From positions 1 to 6,043 of the forward strand of contig URGF01000114.1 in NCBI GenBank assembly GCA_900547285.1: 6,043 nt of DNA. Reading direction: 5' to 3'. Numbering within the stretch: position 1 is the first letter of the stretch; each line of letters opens with the position of its first letter. The position numbers and the translations under genes are program-made. Below, piece after piece: positions 1-5,048 of the stretch. This DNA is from an uncultured Collinsella sp. Its GTDB lineage: Bacteria; Actinomycetota; Coriobacteriia; Coriobacteriales; Coriobacteriaceae. The notes under the pieces were generated by a model that was not told where the DNA came from, did no database searches, and saw nothing but the letters and a program-made list of their open reading frames with translations.

Positions 1-552
1 GACGATACCCGCCGTTTGTCCCAGATGGGCCCTGGCTCCACTTCTAACCTGTTGGGCCCCGGTGGCCGTGGCTGGATGGTACCCGAGGGCACCAGGAAGG
101 CACTGCTCGTCGCCGGTGGCATCGGCGTTCCGCCTGTGCTGTGTCTTGCCGGCATGCTTGCCGAGCAGGGTGTTGATGTGGACGTGTGCCTGGGCTTCGG
201 CACCGCTTCCAAAGTCGTGGGTGTCGATGAGTTCCGTGCGCTGGGCGCCACGGTTAACGTGTGCACCGACGACGGTTCGCTCGGCACGCACGGTTTTTGC
301 ACCGATCCTGCCGCAGAACTGCTTGGCGAGGGCGGCTACGACTACGTGGCCAGCTGCGGCCCCGCCGTCATGATGAAGAAAGTCGCCGCCGCTGCCGCTG
401 AGGCCGGTGCGTACTGCGAGGTGTCGCTCGAGCGCATGATGAGCTGTGGCTTTGGCGCCTGCAACACCTGCAATGTCGAGACGGTTGACGGTATGAAGGG
501 TGCTTGTATGTGCGGCCCCGTGTTCGATGCTTCCAAGGTGGTGGTCTTCTAG
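1..552 (+). CDS. pyrK: Dihydroorotate dehydrogenase B, electron transfer subunit PyrK (5' truncated by window edge)
   Basis: PyrK carries electrons from dihydroorotate oxidation in PyrD, through FAD and a [2Fe-2S] cluster, to NAD+. The frame is open from base 1 and 183 residues are visible. The family is usually about 250-270 residues, so the N-terminal part, including most of the FAD domain, lies outside. Seen here: a QMGPG...LLGPGG segment near the start, the nucleotide-binding AGGIGVPP motif (about residues 38-45 of the visible part), a CGP turn (about 119-121), and the C-terminal cluster motif C149-x4-C154-x2-C157-x11-C169 followed by GPVF. The GPVF ending and adjacent pyrD separate it from other ferredoxin reductases. 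One oddity is Cys171, where relatives usually have Asp before GPVF. The stop codon overlaps the pyrD start by one base, which suggests translational coupling. Confidence 0.95.
   Translation, partial: DDTRRLSQMGPGSTSNLLGPGGRGWMVPEGTRKALLVAGGIGVPPVLCLAGMLAEQGVDVDVCLGFGTASKVVGVDEFRALGATVNVCTDDGSLGTHGFCTDPAAELLGEGGYDYVASCGPAVMMKKVAAAAAEAGAYCEVSLERMMSCGFGACNTCNVETVDGMKGACMCGPVFDASKVVVF
535..541 (+). promoter_or_regulatory. Ribosome binding site that decides the pyrD start
   Basis: AAGGTGG lies inside the end of pyrK, ten bases before the GTG at 552. Two further in-frame starts, GTG 561 and ATG 567, would leave 19 and 25 bases and have no better site. ATG 567 gives an N-terminus closest in length to Bacillus PyrD, so the choice of 552 is favoured but not certain. 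Confidence 0.5.
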
Positions 553-1475
553 TGGGTACCGTGAACATGGCCGTCGATTTCGGCGGCGTCAAGATGCAGA
601 ACCCCATTAACACCGCAGCCGGTACCTTTGGCTACGGTTGGCAGTTCCAGAACTTCTTTGATGTTTCCCAGCTGGGCGCCATCACCACCAAGGGTTGCGC
701 TGCCGAGCCCTGGCCCGGCAATCCCGCGCCCCGCATGGCCGAAATTCCCGGCGGTATGATCAACTCCGTGGGTCTTCAGAACCCCGGCGTGGCCGCCTTT
801 GCCCGCGAGTCCGGTCCGTGGCTCGAACAGCTGTCCAAGGACGGCTGCCAGGTCATCTGTCAGGTTGCCGGTCACTCCGTTGACGAGTTTGTCCGCGCAC
901 TCGAGATGTATGTCGAGCTATGCCCCTGGGCTGCCGGCTACGAGATCAACGTGAGCTGCCCCAACATCGCCGCCGGCGGTGCCGCCATGGGCTCCACGCC
1001 CGAGGGCGCCTCTTCCGTCATGGCCGCCTGCCGCAAGGTGACTGATAAGCCGCTGTTCGTGAAGATGGCGCCGGTCAACGTCGCTGAGATCGCCAAGGCC
1101 CTCGAGGCTGCCGGCGCCGACGGCCTTTCGGTCATCAACTCCATCCAGGGCATGGCCATCGACGTCCATACCCGCAAGTCCCGCGTGGCCAAGCCCAAGG
1201 GCGGCCTTTCGGGCCCGCTGTGCCACCACATCGCCGTGCGCATGGTCTGGGAGGTTGCCCAGGCCGTCGATATCCCCATCAACGGTGTCGGCGGTGTCAT
1301 GACTGGCGAGGATGCGGCTGAGTTTATCCTGGCCGGCGCCACCTGCGTGTCGGTCGGCATGGCCAACTTCGTCGATCCGTGTGCTTCGCTTAAGATCGCG
1401 CATGAGCTCGAGGCCTGGGCCGAGTCCCAGGGCGTAAAGGACATCAACGAGCTGGTGGGTGCTTTCGAATGCTAG
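552..1475 (+). CDS. pyrD: Dihydroorotate dehydrogenase B, catalytic subunit PyrD (NAD-dependent, type 1B)
   Basis: This FMN enzyme oxidises dihydroorotate to orotate, the fourth step of UMP synthesis, in the cytoplasm as a complex with PyrK. The GTG start at 552 gives 307 residues, normal for the family. Motifs along the TIM barrel: NPINTAAGTFGYG near the start, GMINSVGLQNPG (about 68-79), NVSCPNIAAGG with the catalytic-base Cys136 typical of class 1 enzymes, VKMAP with Lys171, VINSIQG (about 194-200), GGLSGP (about 217-222), GVGGV (245-249) and VGMANF (268-273), the last two being phosphate/FMN-binding loops. Cys rather than Ser as base, and the neighbouring pyrK, rule out the quinone-linked class 2 enzyme. 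The last seven bases overlap pyrF. GTG 561 and ATG 567 are alternative starts; ATG 567 would begin MAVDFGG. Confidence 0.96.
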   Translation: MGTVNMAVDFGGVKMQNPINTAAGTFGYGWQFQNFFDVSQLGAITTKGCAAEPWPGNPAPRMAEIPGGMINSVGLQNPGVAAFARESGPWLEQLSKDGCQVICQVAGHSVDEFVRALEMYVELCPWAAGYEINVSCPNIAAGGAAMGSTPEGASSVMAACRKVTDKPLFVKMAPVNVAEIAKALEAAGADGLSVINSIQGMAIDVHTRKSRVAKPKGGLSGPLCHHIAVRMVWEVAQAVDIPINGVGGVMTGEDAAEFILAGATCVSVGMANFVDPCASLKIAHELEAWAESQGVKDINELVGAFEC

Positions 1476-2185
1476 AGAATGATGCCCGCGACCGTGTTAT
1501 CGTCGCCCTCGACTGCGACCGTGAGCGCGCGCTCGAGCTCGCCCACGAGCTTTCGGGCCATGCCACCTGGCTCAAGGTCGGCATGACGCTCTATTACGCT
1601 GAGGGTCCCCAGATCGTCAAGACGTTCAAGGACCTGGGCTTCAAGGTCTTCCTCGACCTTAAGTTCCATGACATTCCGCATCAGGTGCGCGGTGCCGCCC
1701 GTTCGGCCTCGCTTGCCGGTGCCGACCTGCTCTCGGTCCACGGCTTGGGTTCGGGCGCTATGCTCGCCGCGTGTCGTGAGGGTGCCGAGGAGGCGCGCGA
1801 GGACCGCGCCAAGCTCGTCGCCATTACCGTGCTCACGAGTATGAACCAGGATGCGCTGGCCGAGATCGGCGTCGAGTCGCCCGTTGCCGAGGAAGCCGCC
1901 CGTCTGGCAAAGCTTGCCCAGACCAACGGCATCGACGGCATCGTGTGCTCGCCGATGGAGGCTCATGACATGCGTGAGCTGCTCGGTCCCGACGCGCTGA
2001 TCGTGACCCCGGGCGTGCGTCCGGTGGGTGCCGCTCTTGGTGACCAGTCTCGCGTGGCGACGCCTTCCCATGCTATCGAGCGTGGTGCAAGCCACATTGT
2101 TGTGGGACGTCCCATCACCGGTGCCGACGATCCGGTTGCCGCCTTTGACGCCATCGTCGCCGAGCTGGTCGAAAACGTCGCGTAA
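1469..2185 (+). CDS. pyrF: Orotidine 5'-phosphate decarboxylase PyrF
   Basis: PyrF converts OMP to UMP and CO2, the last step of de novo UMP synthesis. At 238 residues it matches the short bacterial PyrF type seen in Bacillus and E. coli, not the longer mycobacterial form. Key residues: Asp15 in VIVALD, Lys36 in KVG, and the catalytic array Asp63, Lys65, Asp68 in FLDLKFHDIP. The phosphate-gripping loop follows as VTPGVRP (179-185), with VVGRPIT (211-217) near the end. The ATG lies inside the end of pyrD (7-base overlap), with a weak GGTGG-type ribosome site at 1454-1458, so translation probably depends on ribosomes finishing pyrD. It is the last gene of the visible pyr block. pyrE, which supplies its substrate, is not next to it. 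Confidence 0.97.
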   Translation: MLENDARDRVIVALDCDRERALELAHELSGHATWLKVGMTLYYAEGPQIVKTFKDLGFKVFLDLKFHDIPHQVRGAARSASLAGADLLSVHGLGSGAMLAACREGAEEAREDRAKLVAITVLTSMNQDALAEIGVESPVAEEAARLAKLAQTNGIDGIVCSPMEAHDMRELLGPDALIVTPGVRPVGAALGDQSRVATPSHAIERGASHIVVGRPITGADDPVAAFDAIVAELVENVA

Positions 2186-2191
2186 AAGATT

Positions 2192-2213
2192 CCCCTAAGT
2201 CACCACTTTTGGG
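2192..2213 (+). other. Weak hairpin just after pyrF
   Basis: Seven bases after the pyrF stop, AAGT (2197-2200) pairs with ACTT (2205-2208) around a CACC loop, and CCC (2192-2194) with GGG (2211-2213) across a 2x2 mismatch. No T-run follows. It could slow RNA decay or be chance; it is too weak to call a terminator. Confidence 0.2.
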
Positions 2214-2230
2214 TCTCATTAGCACAAAAT

Positions 2231-2288
2231 AGCCCCTGTGCCTGCGTAAACTTTCCCATCCTTTGTGTGGAATCGCAGGTCAGGGGCT
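2231..2288 (+). terminator. Long three-part hairpin, possible terminator of the pyr block
   Basis: AGCCCCTG (2231-2238) pairs perfectly with CAGGGGCT (2281-2288), and CCTGCG (2241-2246) with CGCAGG (2274-2279), separated by a small TG/T internal loop. Inside, TTCCCA (2253-2258) can pair with TGTGGAA (2266-2272) with one bulged T. Together this gives about 20 base pairs. The tail TTAACTTT and the upstream AAAAT are only moderately suited to intrinsic termination, and the apical part is larger than in a classical terminator. The hairpin is certain as sequence. Its role as pyr terminator is inferred from position, 45 bases after pyrF and before a separate promoter; a structured RNA or a palindromic repeat is the alternative. 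Confidence 0.45.
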
Positions 2289-2307
2289 TAACTTTGGGCG
2301 CAGTATA

Positions 2308-2336
2308 TTGCACTTTTTGCGGGTATCGTCTAACCT
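2308..2336 (+). promoter_or_regulatory. Possible upstream promoter for mihF
   Basis: TTGCAC (2308-2313) and TAACCT (2331-2336) are separated by exactly 17 bases. The -35 is good but the -10 matches only 3 of 6 consensus positions. If used, the transcript would carry the 2352-2383 dyad as an RNA hairpin in its leader. Confidence 0.2.
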
Positions 2337-2351
2337 ATGGAGCCGCGATTA

Positions 2352-2383
2352 GGCATTTTGTACGTTCTACGTGCTAAAATGCC
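2352..2383. promoter_or_regulatory. Dyad-symmetric element over the mihF promoter (operator candidate)
   Basis: GGCATTTT (2352-2359) and AAAATGCC (2376-2383) are perfect inverted copies. Inside them ACGT (2362-2365) and ACGT (2369-2372) also pair around a TCT loop, and G2360-C2374 plus T2361-G2373 fill in, leaving only T2375 unpaired. The dyad covers the extended -10 element at 2372-2380, a usual place for a repressor site. No T-run follows, so a terminator is unlikely. The binding protein is unknown; autoregulation by mIHF is one possibility. Confidence 0.4.
2372..2380 (+). promoter_or_regulatory. Extended -10 promoter element for mihF-gmk-rpoZ-thiI
   Basis: TGCTAAAAT combines the extended TG motif with TAAAAT, which matches 5 of 6 bases of the sigma-70 -10 consensus. 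No convincing -35 lies 16-18 bases upstream, as is common for extended -10 promoters. Transcription would start near 2387, giving a leader of about 38 bases before the mihF ATG. Confidence 0.45.
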
Positions 2384-2414
2384 AATTATTGAATCAGATA
2401 TAACCCAACTATTT

Positions 2415-2420
2415 GGAGGT
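2415..2420 (+). promoter_or_regulatory. Strong ribosome binding site of mihF
   Basis: GGAGGT sits four bases before the ATG at 2425. It is the best Shine-Dalgarno match in the window and fits a highly expressed nucleoid protein. The ATG at 2421 is out of frame and too close to be used. Confidence 0.75.
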
Positions 2421-2424
2421 ATGA

Positions 2425-2733
2425 ATGGCACTCCCTCAGCTTACCGACGAGCAGCGCAAGCAGGCTCTTGAGAAGGCTGCTGCCGCACGTCACGCCCGCG
2501 CTGAGCTTCGCGAGCAGATCAAGAAGGGCGAGAAGTCCCTCGAGTCCGTGCTCAACTCCGATGACCCCATCGCTTCCCGCATGAAGGTTTCCACCCTCAT
2601 CGAGTCTCTCCCCGGTTATGGCAAGGCCAAGGCCGCCAAGATCATGGAGGAGCTCGGTATCTCCGCTACTCGTCGCGTCCAGGGCCTCGGCGTCCGTCAG
2701 CGCGAGCAGCTCCTCGAGCAGCTGACCAAATAA
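2425..2733 (+). CDS. mihF: Integration host factor, actinobacterial type (mIHF)
   Basis: This is a small basic DNA-binding protein of the actinobacterial mIHF/sIHF family, a nucleoid-associated protein unrelated in sequence to E. coli IHF. At 102 residues it has nearly the same start as the mycobacterial protein (ALPQLTDEQR). A charged helix follows (about 8-35, with AAAARHARAEL), then MKVSTLIESLP (53-63), the GYGKAKA turn (64-70), which resembles the DNA-backbone-binding loop of helix-two-turn-helix proteins, and the conserved C-terminal TRRVQGLG (82-89) with RQREQLL. In mycobacteria and Streptomyces the family shapes chromosome structure and transcription; the same role here is inferred. 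It leads an operon with gmk directly abutting, an order also known from mycobacteria. Confidence 0.93.
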   Translation: MALPQLTDEQRKQALEKAAAARHARAELREQIKKGEKSLESVLNSDDPIASRMKVSTLIESLPGYGKAKAAKIMEELGISATRRVQGLGVRQREQLLEQLTK

Positions 2734-3303
2734 GTGAGCGCTCAGGATTCCAAGCTCTTTGTGATTTCTGGACCGTCAGGCGCAGGCAAGGGTACGCTCG
2801 TCACTCGTGTGCGCGAGCGCCGCTCGAACCTGGGTCTGACGGTTTCGGCTACCACGCGAGCACCACGCAAAGGTGAGGTCGACGGCGTCAACTACTTTTT
2901 TCTGACGCGTGAGGAGTTCGACCGCCGCGTGGCAAACGGTGAGTTTGTTGAGTGGGCCGAGGTCCACGGTAACTGCTACGGCACGTTGGTGAGCGAGGTC
3001 ACATCCAAGCTCGCCTCGGGCTCGTCTCTGATTTTGGAGATCGATGTCCAGGGCGCCCTGCAGGTGAAGGAGCGTTTCCCCGAGGCCGTGCTGATCTTTA
3101 TCAAGCCGCCTTCGCTTGAGGTGCTCCGCGAGCGTCTAGTCGGTCGCGGTACCGAGACGCCCGAGACGATTGAGCTGCGTATGGCAAACGCCGCCGATGA
3201 GCTTGCCCTTGCCGACCGCTACGACGACGTCGTGGTGAATGACGATCTCGACCGCGCGACCGATGAGCTCGTTCGCGTTCTCGATATGCATGAAAGGATC
3301 TGA
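2734..3303 (+). CDS. gmk: Guanylate kinase
   Basis: Gmk phosphorylates GMP to GDP with ATP, an essential step in GTP and dGTP supply. The 189 residues fit the family. Seen: the P-loop GPSGAGKG (13-20) with Lys19; the GMP-binding segment TTRAPRKGEVDGVNYFF (40-56); EFVEWAEVHGNCYGT (70-84), the Y-G-T part contacting GMP; LEIDVQGA (101-108), the Walker-B-like strand; the lid region RLVGRGTETPETIELRM (134-150); and VVVNDDLDRA (166-175), typical of the end of the fold. The GTG start follows the mihF stop with no gap and no clear ribosome site, so reinitiation after mihF is likely. Guanylate kinases of several Gram-positive lineages are inhibited by (p)ppGpp; whether this one is cannot be read from sequence. 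Confidence 0.97.
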   Translation: MSAQDSKLFVISGPSGAGKGTLVTRVRERRSNLGLTVSATTRAPRKGEVDGVNYFFLTREEFDRRVANGEFVEWAEVHGNCYGTLVSEVTSKLASGSSLILEIDVQGALQVKERFPEAVLIFIKPPSLEVLRERLVGRGTETPETIELRMANAADELALADRYDDVVVNDDLDRATDELVRVLDMHERI

Positions 3304-3308
3304 GGTCC

Positions 3309-3590
3309 GTGTCCGTTGTAAAGCCTTGTATTGACGATCTTCTGGAGAAGACCGATCATAACCGCTTCCTGCTCGCTTCGCTTGCCTCCAAGCGCGCCTG
3401 CGACATCAATAGCATGCTGCGTGGCCAGCACAACCGCGTGCTTGCCGTCCAGGATGTCGATGACATCACCATCGGGCTTTCCGGTGCCGATACCATCTCG
3501 ATGGCTATGGACGAGATTGTCGACGGCGACATCTCTTACGACGAGGCCCGTTACGAGAAGGCGCTCGGCCACAAGGTTGCTGAAGCCTAA
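3309..3590 (+). CDS. rpoZ: DNA-directed RNA polymerase omega subunit
   Basis: Omega helps assemble and stabilise the beta' subunit of RNA polymerase. The 93-residue protein has the family core: a short N-terminal helix (CIDDLLEKT), NRFLLASLASKRACDIN (18-34), corresponding to the conserved R-x-x-L-x-x-x-A-x-x-R-A-R-x-I core, and a later DTISMAMDEIVDGDISYD segment (61-78). Similarity to well-known omegas is modest outside the core, so the call rests partly on its place after gmk, the usual position in both proteobacteria and actinobacteria. The N-terminus lacks the MAR motif that forms ppGpp site 1 with beta' in E. coli. GTG 3309 is preceded by AAAGGA at 3293-3298, ten bases upstream. The gene is five bases from gmk and directly abuts thiI. 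Confidence 0.88.
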   Translation: MSVVKPCIDDLLEKTDHNRFLLASLASKRACDINSMLRGQHNRVLAVQDVDDITIGLSGADTISMAMDEIVDGDISYDEARYEKALGHKVAEA

Positions 3591-4835
3591 ATGGCGGCTC
3601 GCGTCTGCCTAGTCCACTATCACGAGGTTGGACTGAAGGGCAAGAACCGCGCACATTTTGAGCATATCCTCATGGATAACATTAAGGCGGCCTTGGCCGC
3701 CTTTTCCGTGAACGCCGTGTCTCGAATTTCCGGTTATATCCTCGTGACCTTTAACGAGCATCAGGCCGACGAGGCGGCGCGTGTCATCCGCACCGTCCCC
3801 GGCGTTGCTCGTGTGTCTTTGGCGTATCACACCAACCGCGACCCGCAGGAGTACTGCGCCGCCGCCGTGAAGGCGCTGCGCGAGTTTGGTTCCTCCGATT
3901 CGTTTAAGGTGCACGCCAAGCGCTCCAATACTGACTATGAGCTCACCTCGATCGATATCAATCGTCAGGTGGGCGAGGTACTGTGTGAGGCCTTCCCCGA
4001 TAAAAAGGTTCAAATGCACGACCCCGATGCGATGGTGCACGTACTGGTGGTCCAGGGTAGCGTCTACGTGTATGCGCGCTCCGAGCGTGGCGTGGGCGGT
4101 CTGCCGGTGGGTTCTGCCGGCAAGGTCGTGACGCTGTTGTCGTCGGGTATCGATTCTCCGGTGGCGACCTGGATGCTCGCGCGTCGCGGCGCGGTGTGCG
4201 TGCCGGTACATTTCTCCGGTCGTCCGCAGACGCCCGATACGAGCGAGTATTTGGTGCAGGACATCATCCGTGCGCTTGAGCCGGGTGTCCAGATCGGCCG
4301 CCTGTACGTGGTGCCGTTTGGCGACTGCCAGCGTGAGATTTCGGTCACCTGTCCCAGCAACCTGCGCGTGATTATGTATCGCCGCATTATGTATTCGGTT
4401 GCCGAGCGCATTGCACACATCGAGGGTGCCAAGGCTATCGTTACGGGCGAATCACTTGGGCAGGTTGCCTCCCAAACGCTTGAGAACATCATGGCCGTCA
4501 ACGAGGCCGTGAAGATCCCCGTGTTCCGTCCTCTCATCGGTTCGGACAAGCAGGAGATCATCGCGCGCGCCGAGGAGATCGGCACGTTCGATATCTCGAC
4601 TGAGGCCGCTCCCGACTGCTGCACGCTATTTATGCCGCGCCGTCCCGAGACGCACGCTAAACTCGATGCCGTGCATGAGGCCTGGGAGTTGTTCGATCAC
4701 GAGGAGATGATCGAGCGCCTGCTCAAACAGACCGAGTACATCGACTTCGAAAGCAACACGTATAAGGCCCCTAAGACCTTAAAGCGCAAACATTCGGAGC
4801 TTGCTCCGCGTGAGATTTACCAAGATCACGAGTAA
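3591..4835 (+). CDS. thiI: tRNA 4-thiouridine / thiazole sulfurtransferase ThiI
   Basis: ThiI adenylates U8 of tRNA and inserts sulfur to form 4-thiouridine, and in many bacteria also passes sulfur to the thiamine thiazole. The 414 residues start with the N-terminal ferredoxin-like domain (HEVGLKGKNR at 11-20), continue through a THUMP domain (about 60-165), and then a PP-loop ATPase with LLSSGIDSPVA (182-192) and TGESLGQVASQTLENI (285-300). PVFRPLIG (310-317), EEIGTFDIS (328-336) and DCCTLFMPRRPET (342-354) follow; Cys344 aligns with the catalytic Cys of E. coli ThiI. There is no rhodanese domain, so it is the Bacillus type, whose sulfur comes straight from a cysteine desulfurase. That desulfurase gene is not in the window. 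The PP-loop reads SSGIDS instead of the usual SGGIDS. A basic tail of about 20 residues (KAPKTLKRKHSE region) ends it. ATG directly follows the rpoZ stop. Confidence 0.95.
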   Translation: MAARVCLVHYHEVGLKGKNRAHFEHILMDNIKAALAAFSVNAVSRISGYILVTFNEHQADEAARVIRTVPGVARVSLAYHTNRDPQEYCAAAVKALREFGSSDSFKVHAKRSNTDYELTSIDINRQVGEVLCEAFPDKKVQMHDPDAMVHVLVVQGSVYVYARSERGVGGLPVGSAGKVVTLLSSGIDSPVATWMLARRGAVCVPVHFSGRPQTPDTSEYLVQDIIRALEPGVQIGRLYVVPFGDCQREISVTCPSNLRVIMYRRIMYSVAERIAHIEGAKAIVTGESLGQVASQTLENIMAVNEAVKIPVFRPLIGSDKQEIIARAEEIGTFDISTEAAPDCCTLFMPRRPETHAKLDAVHEAWELFDHEEMIERLLKQTEYIDFESNTYKAPKTLKRKHSELAPREIYQDHE

Positions 4836-4845
4836 ATTTGTGCAT

Positions 4846-4878
4846 AGACCAACGATGCGCTTGCATCGTCGGTCTTTT
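4846..4878 (+). terminator. Rho-independent terminator after thiI
   Basis: AGACC (4846-4850) pairs with GGTCT (4871-4875), and ACGATGC (4852-4858) with GCATCGT (4863-4869), with one A/C mismatch and a GCTT loop. TTTT (4875-4878) follows at once. It begins ten bases after the thiI stop and ends the mihF-thiI transcript. The poly-T is short, so some read-through toward comEA is possible. Confidence 0.88.
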
Positions 4879-4950
4879 GCTATCTGGGCATTTTGCGGCT
4901 AAGTGTTCATTTGCTGACGTGTGCCTGAATAAATGGACAGATTTGTGCAA

Positions 4951-4985
4951 GGTTTTGGTCAGCTTTTGGTTTGACCGCGAAAACC
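4951..4985 (+). promoter_or_regulatory. Imperfect inverted repeat upstream of comEA
   Basis: GGTTTTGGTCA (4951-4961) pairs with TGACC (4972-4976) and AAAACC (4980-4985), giving 11 base pairs with a three-base GCG bulge and a ten-base loop. GGTTTT follows directly. It ends 63 bases before the comEA ATG. It could be an operator or, in RNA, a leader hairpin. No clear promoter was found in 4880-5035, so which of these applies is open. Confidence 0.35.
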
Positions 4986-4991
4986 GGTTTT
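4980..4991. promoter_or_regulatory. Perfect 12-base palindrome upstream of comEA
   Basis: AAAACCGGTTTT is fully self-complementary and shares its left half with the right arm of the 4951-4985 hairpin. With no loop it cannot form a stable RNA hairpin itself, so it is better suited to binding a dimeric regulator. No known consensus is claimed. Confidence 0.3.
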
Positions 4992-5035
4992 GAAGCATGG
5001 CTGTTGCAGGGCTCTTTTCCTGACACGATGTTGTT

Positions 5036-5041
5036 GGGAGG
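5036..5041 (+). promoter_or_regulatory. Ribosome binding site that decides the comEA start
   Basis: GGGAGG lies seven bases before ATG 5049. The frame is also open upstream to a TTG at 4971, but that codon has no ribosome site and lies in the inverted repeat, so ATG 5049 is chosen. Confidence 0.8.
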
Positions 5042-5048
5042 TTTTGCT

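Noticed and set aside
504..551. TTG at 504 as pyrD start
   Set aside because: It would add 16 residues unlike any PyrD N-terminus and overlap the PyrK iron-sulfur codons; GTG 552 with AAGGTGG fits better.
918..2095. Long - strand open frames (918-1403, 938-1447, 1472-2095) opposite pyrD and pyrF
   Set aside because: Antisense shadows of conserved genes; composition dominated by Arg/His/Gly/Ala and no family resemblance.
2399..2404. TATAAC as a -10 element for mihF
   Set aside because: No -35 at proper distance and transcription would begin at the ribosome site, leaving no leader.
3609..4418. Long open frame on the - strand (269 codons) inside thiI
   Set aside because: It lies entirely opposite a well-supported ThiI, is rich in His/Arg/Thr as expected from antisense of GC-rich codons, and has no recognisable motif.
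4887..4895. GGCATTTTG shared with the left arm of the mihF dyad (2352-2360)
   Set aside because: The matching right arm is missing here, so it is not a second copy of the dyad; a nine-base match can be chance.
4836..4949. Direct repeat ATTTGTGCA at 4836-4844 and 4941-4949
   Set aside because: Nine bases, 105 apart, with different flanks; likely chance and not attachment sites.
4971..5048. TTG at 4971 as comEA start
   Set aside because: No ribosome site, it lies within the inverted repeat, and it adds 26 residues before the strong GGGAGG-ATG start.
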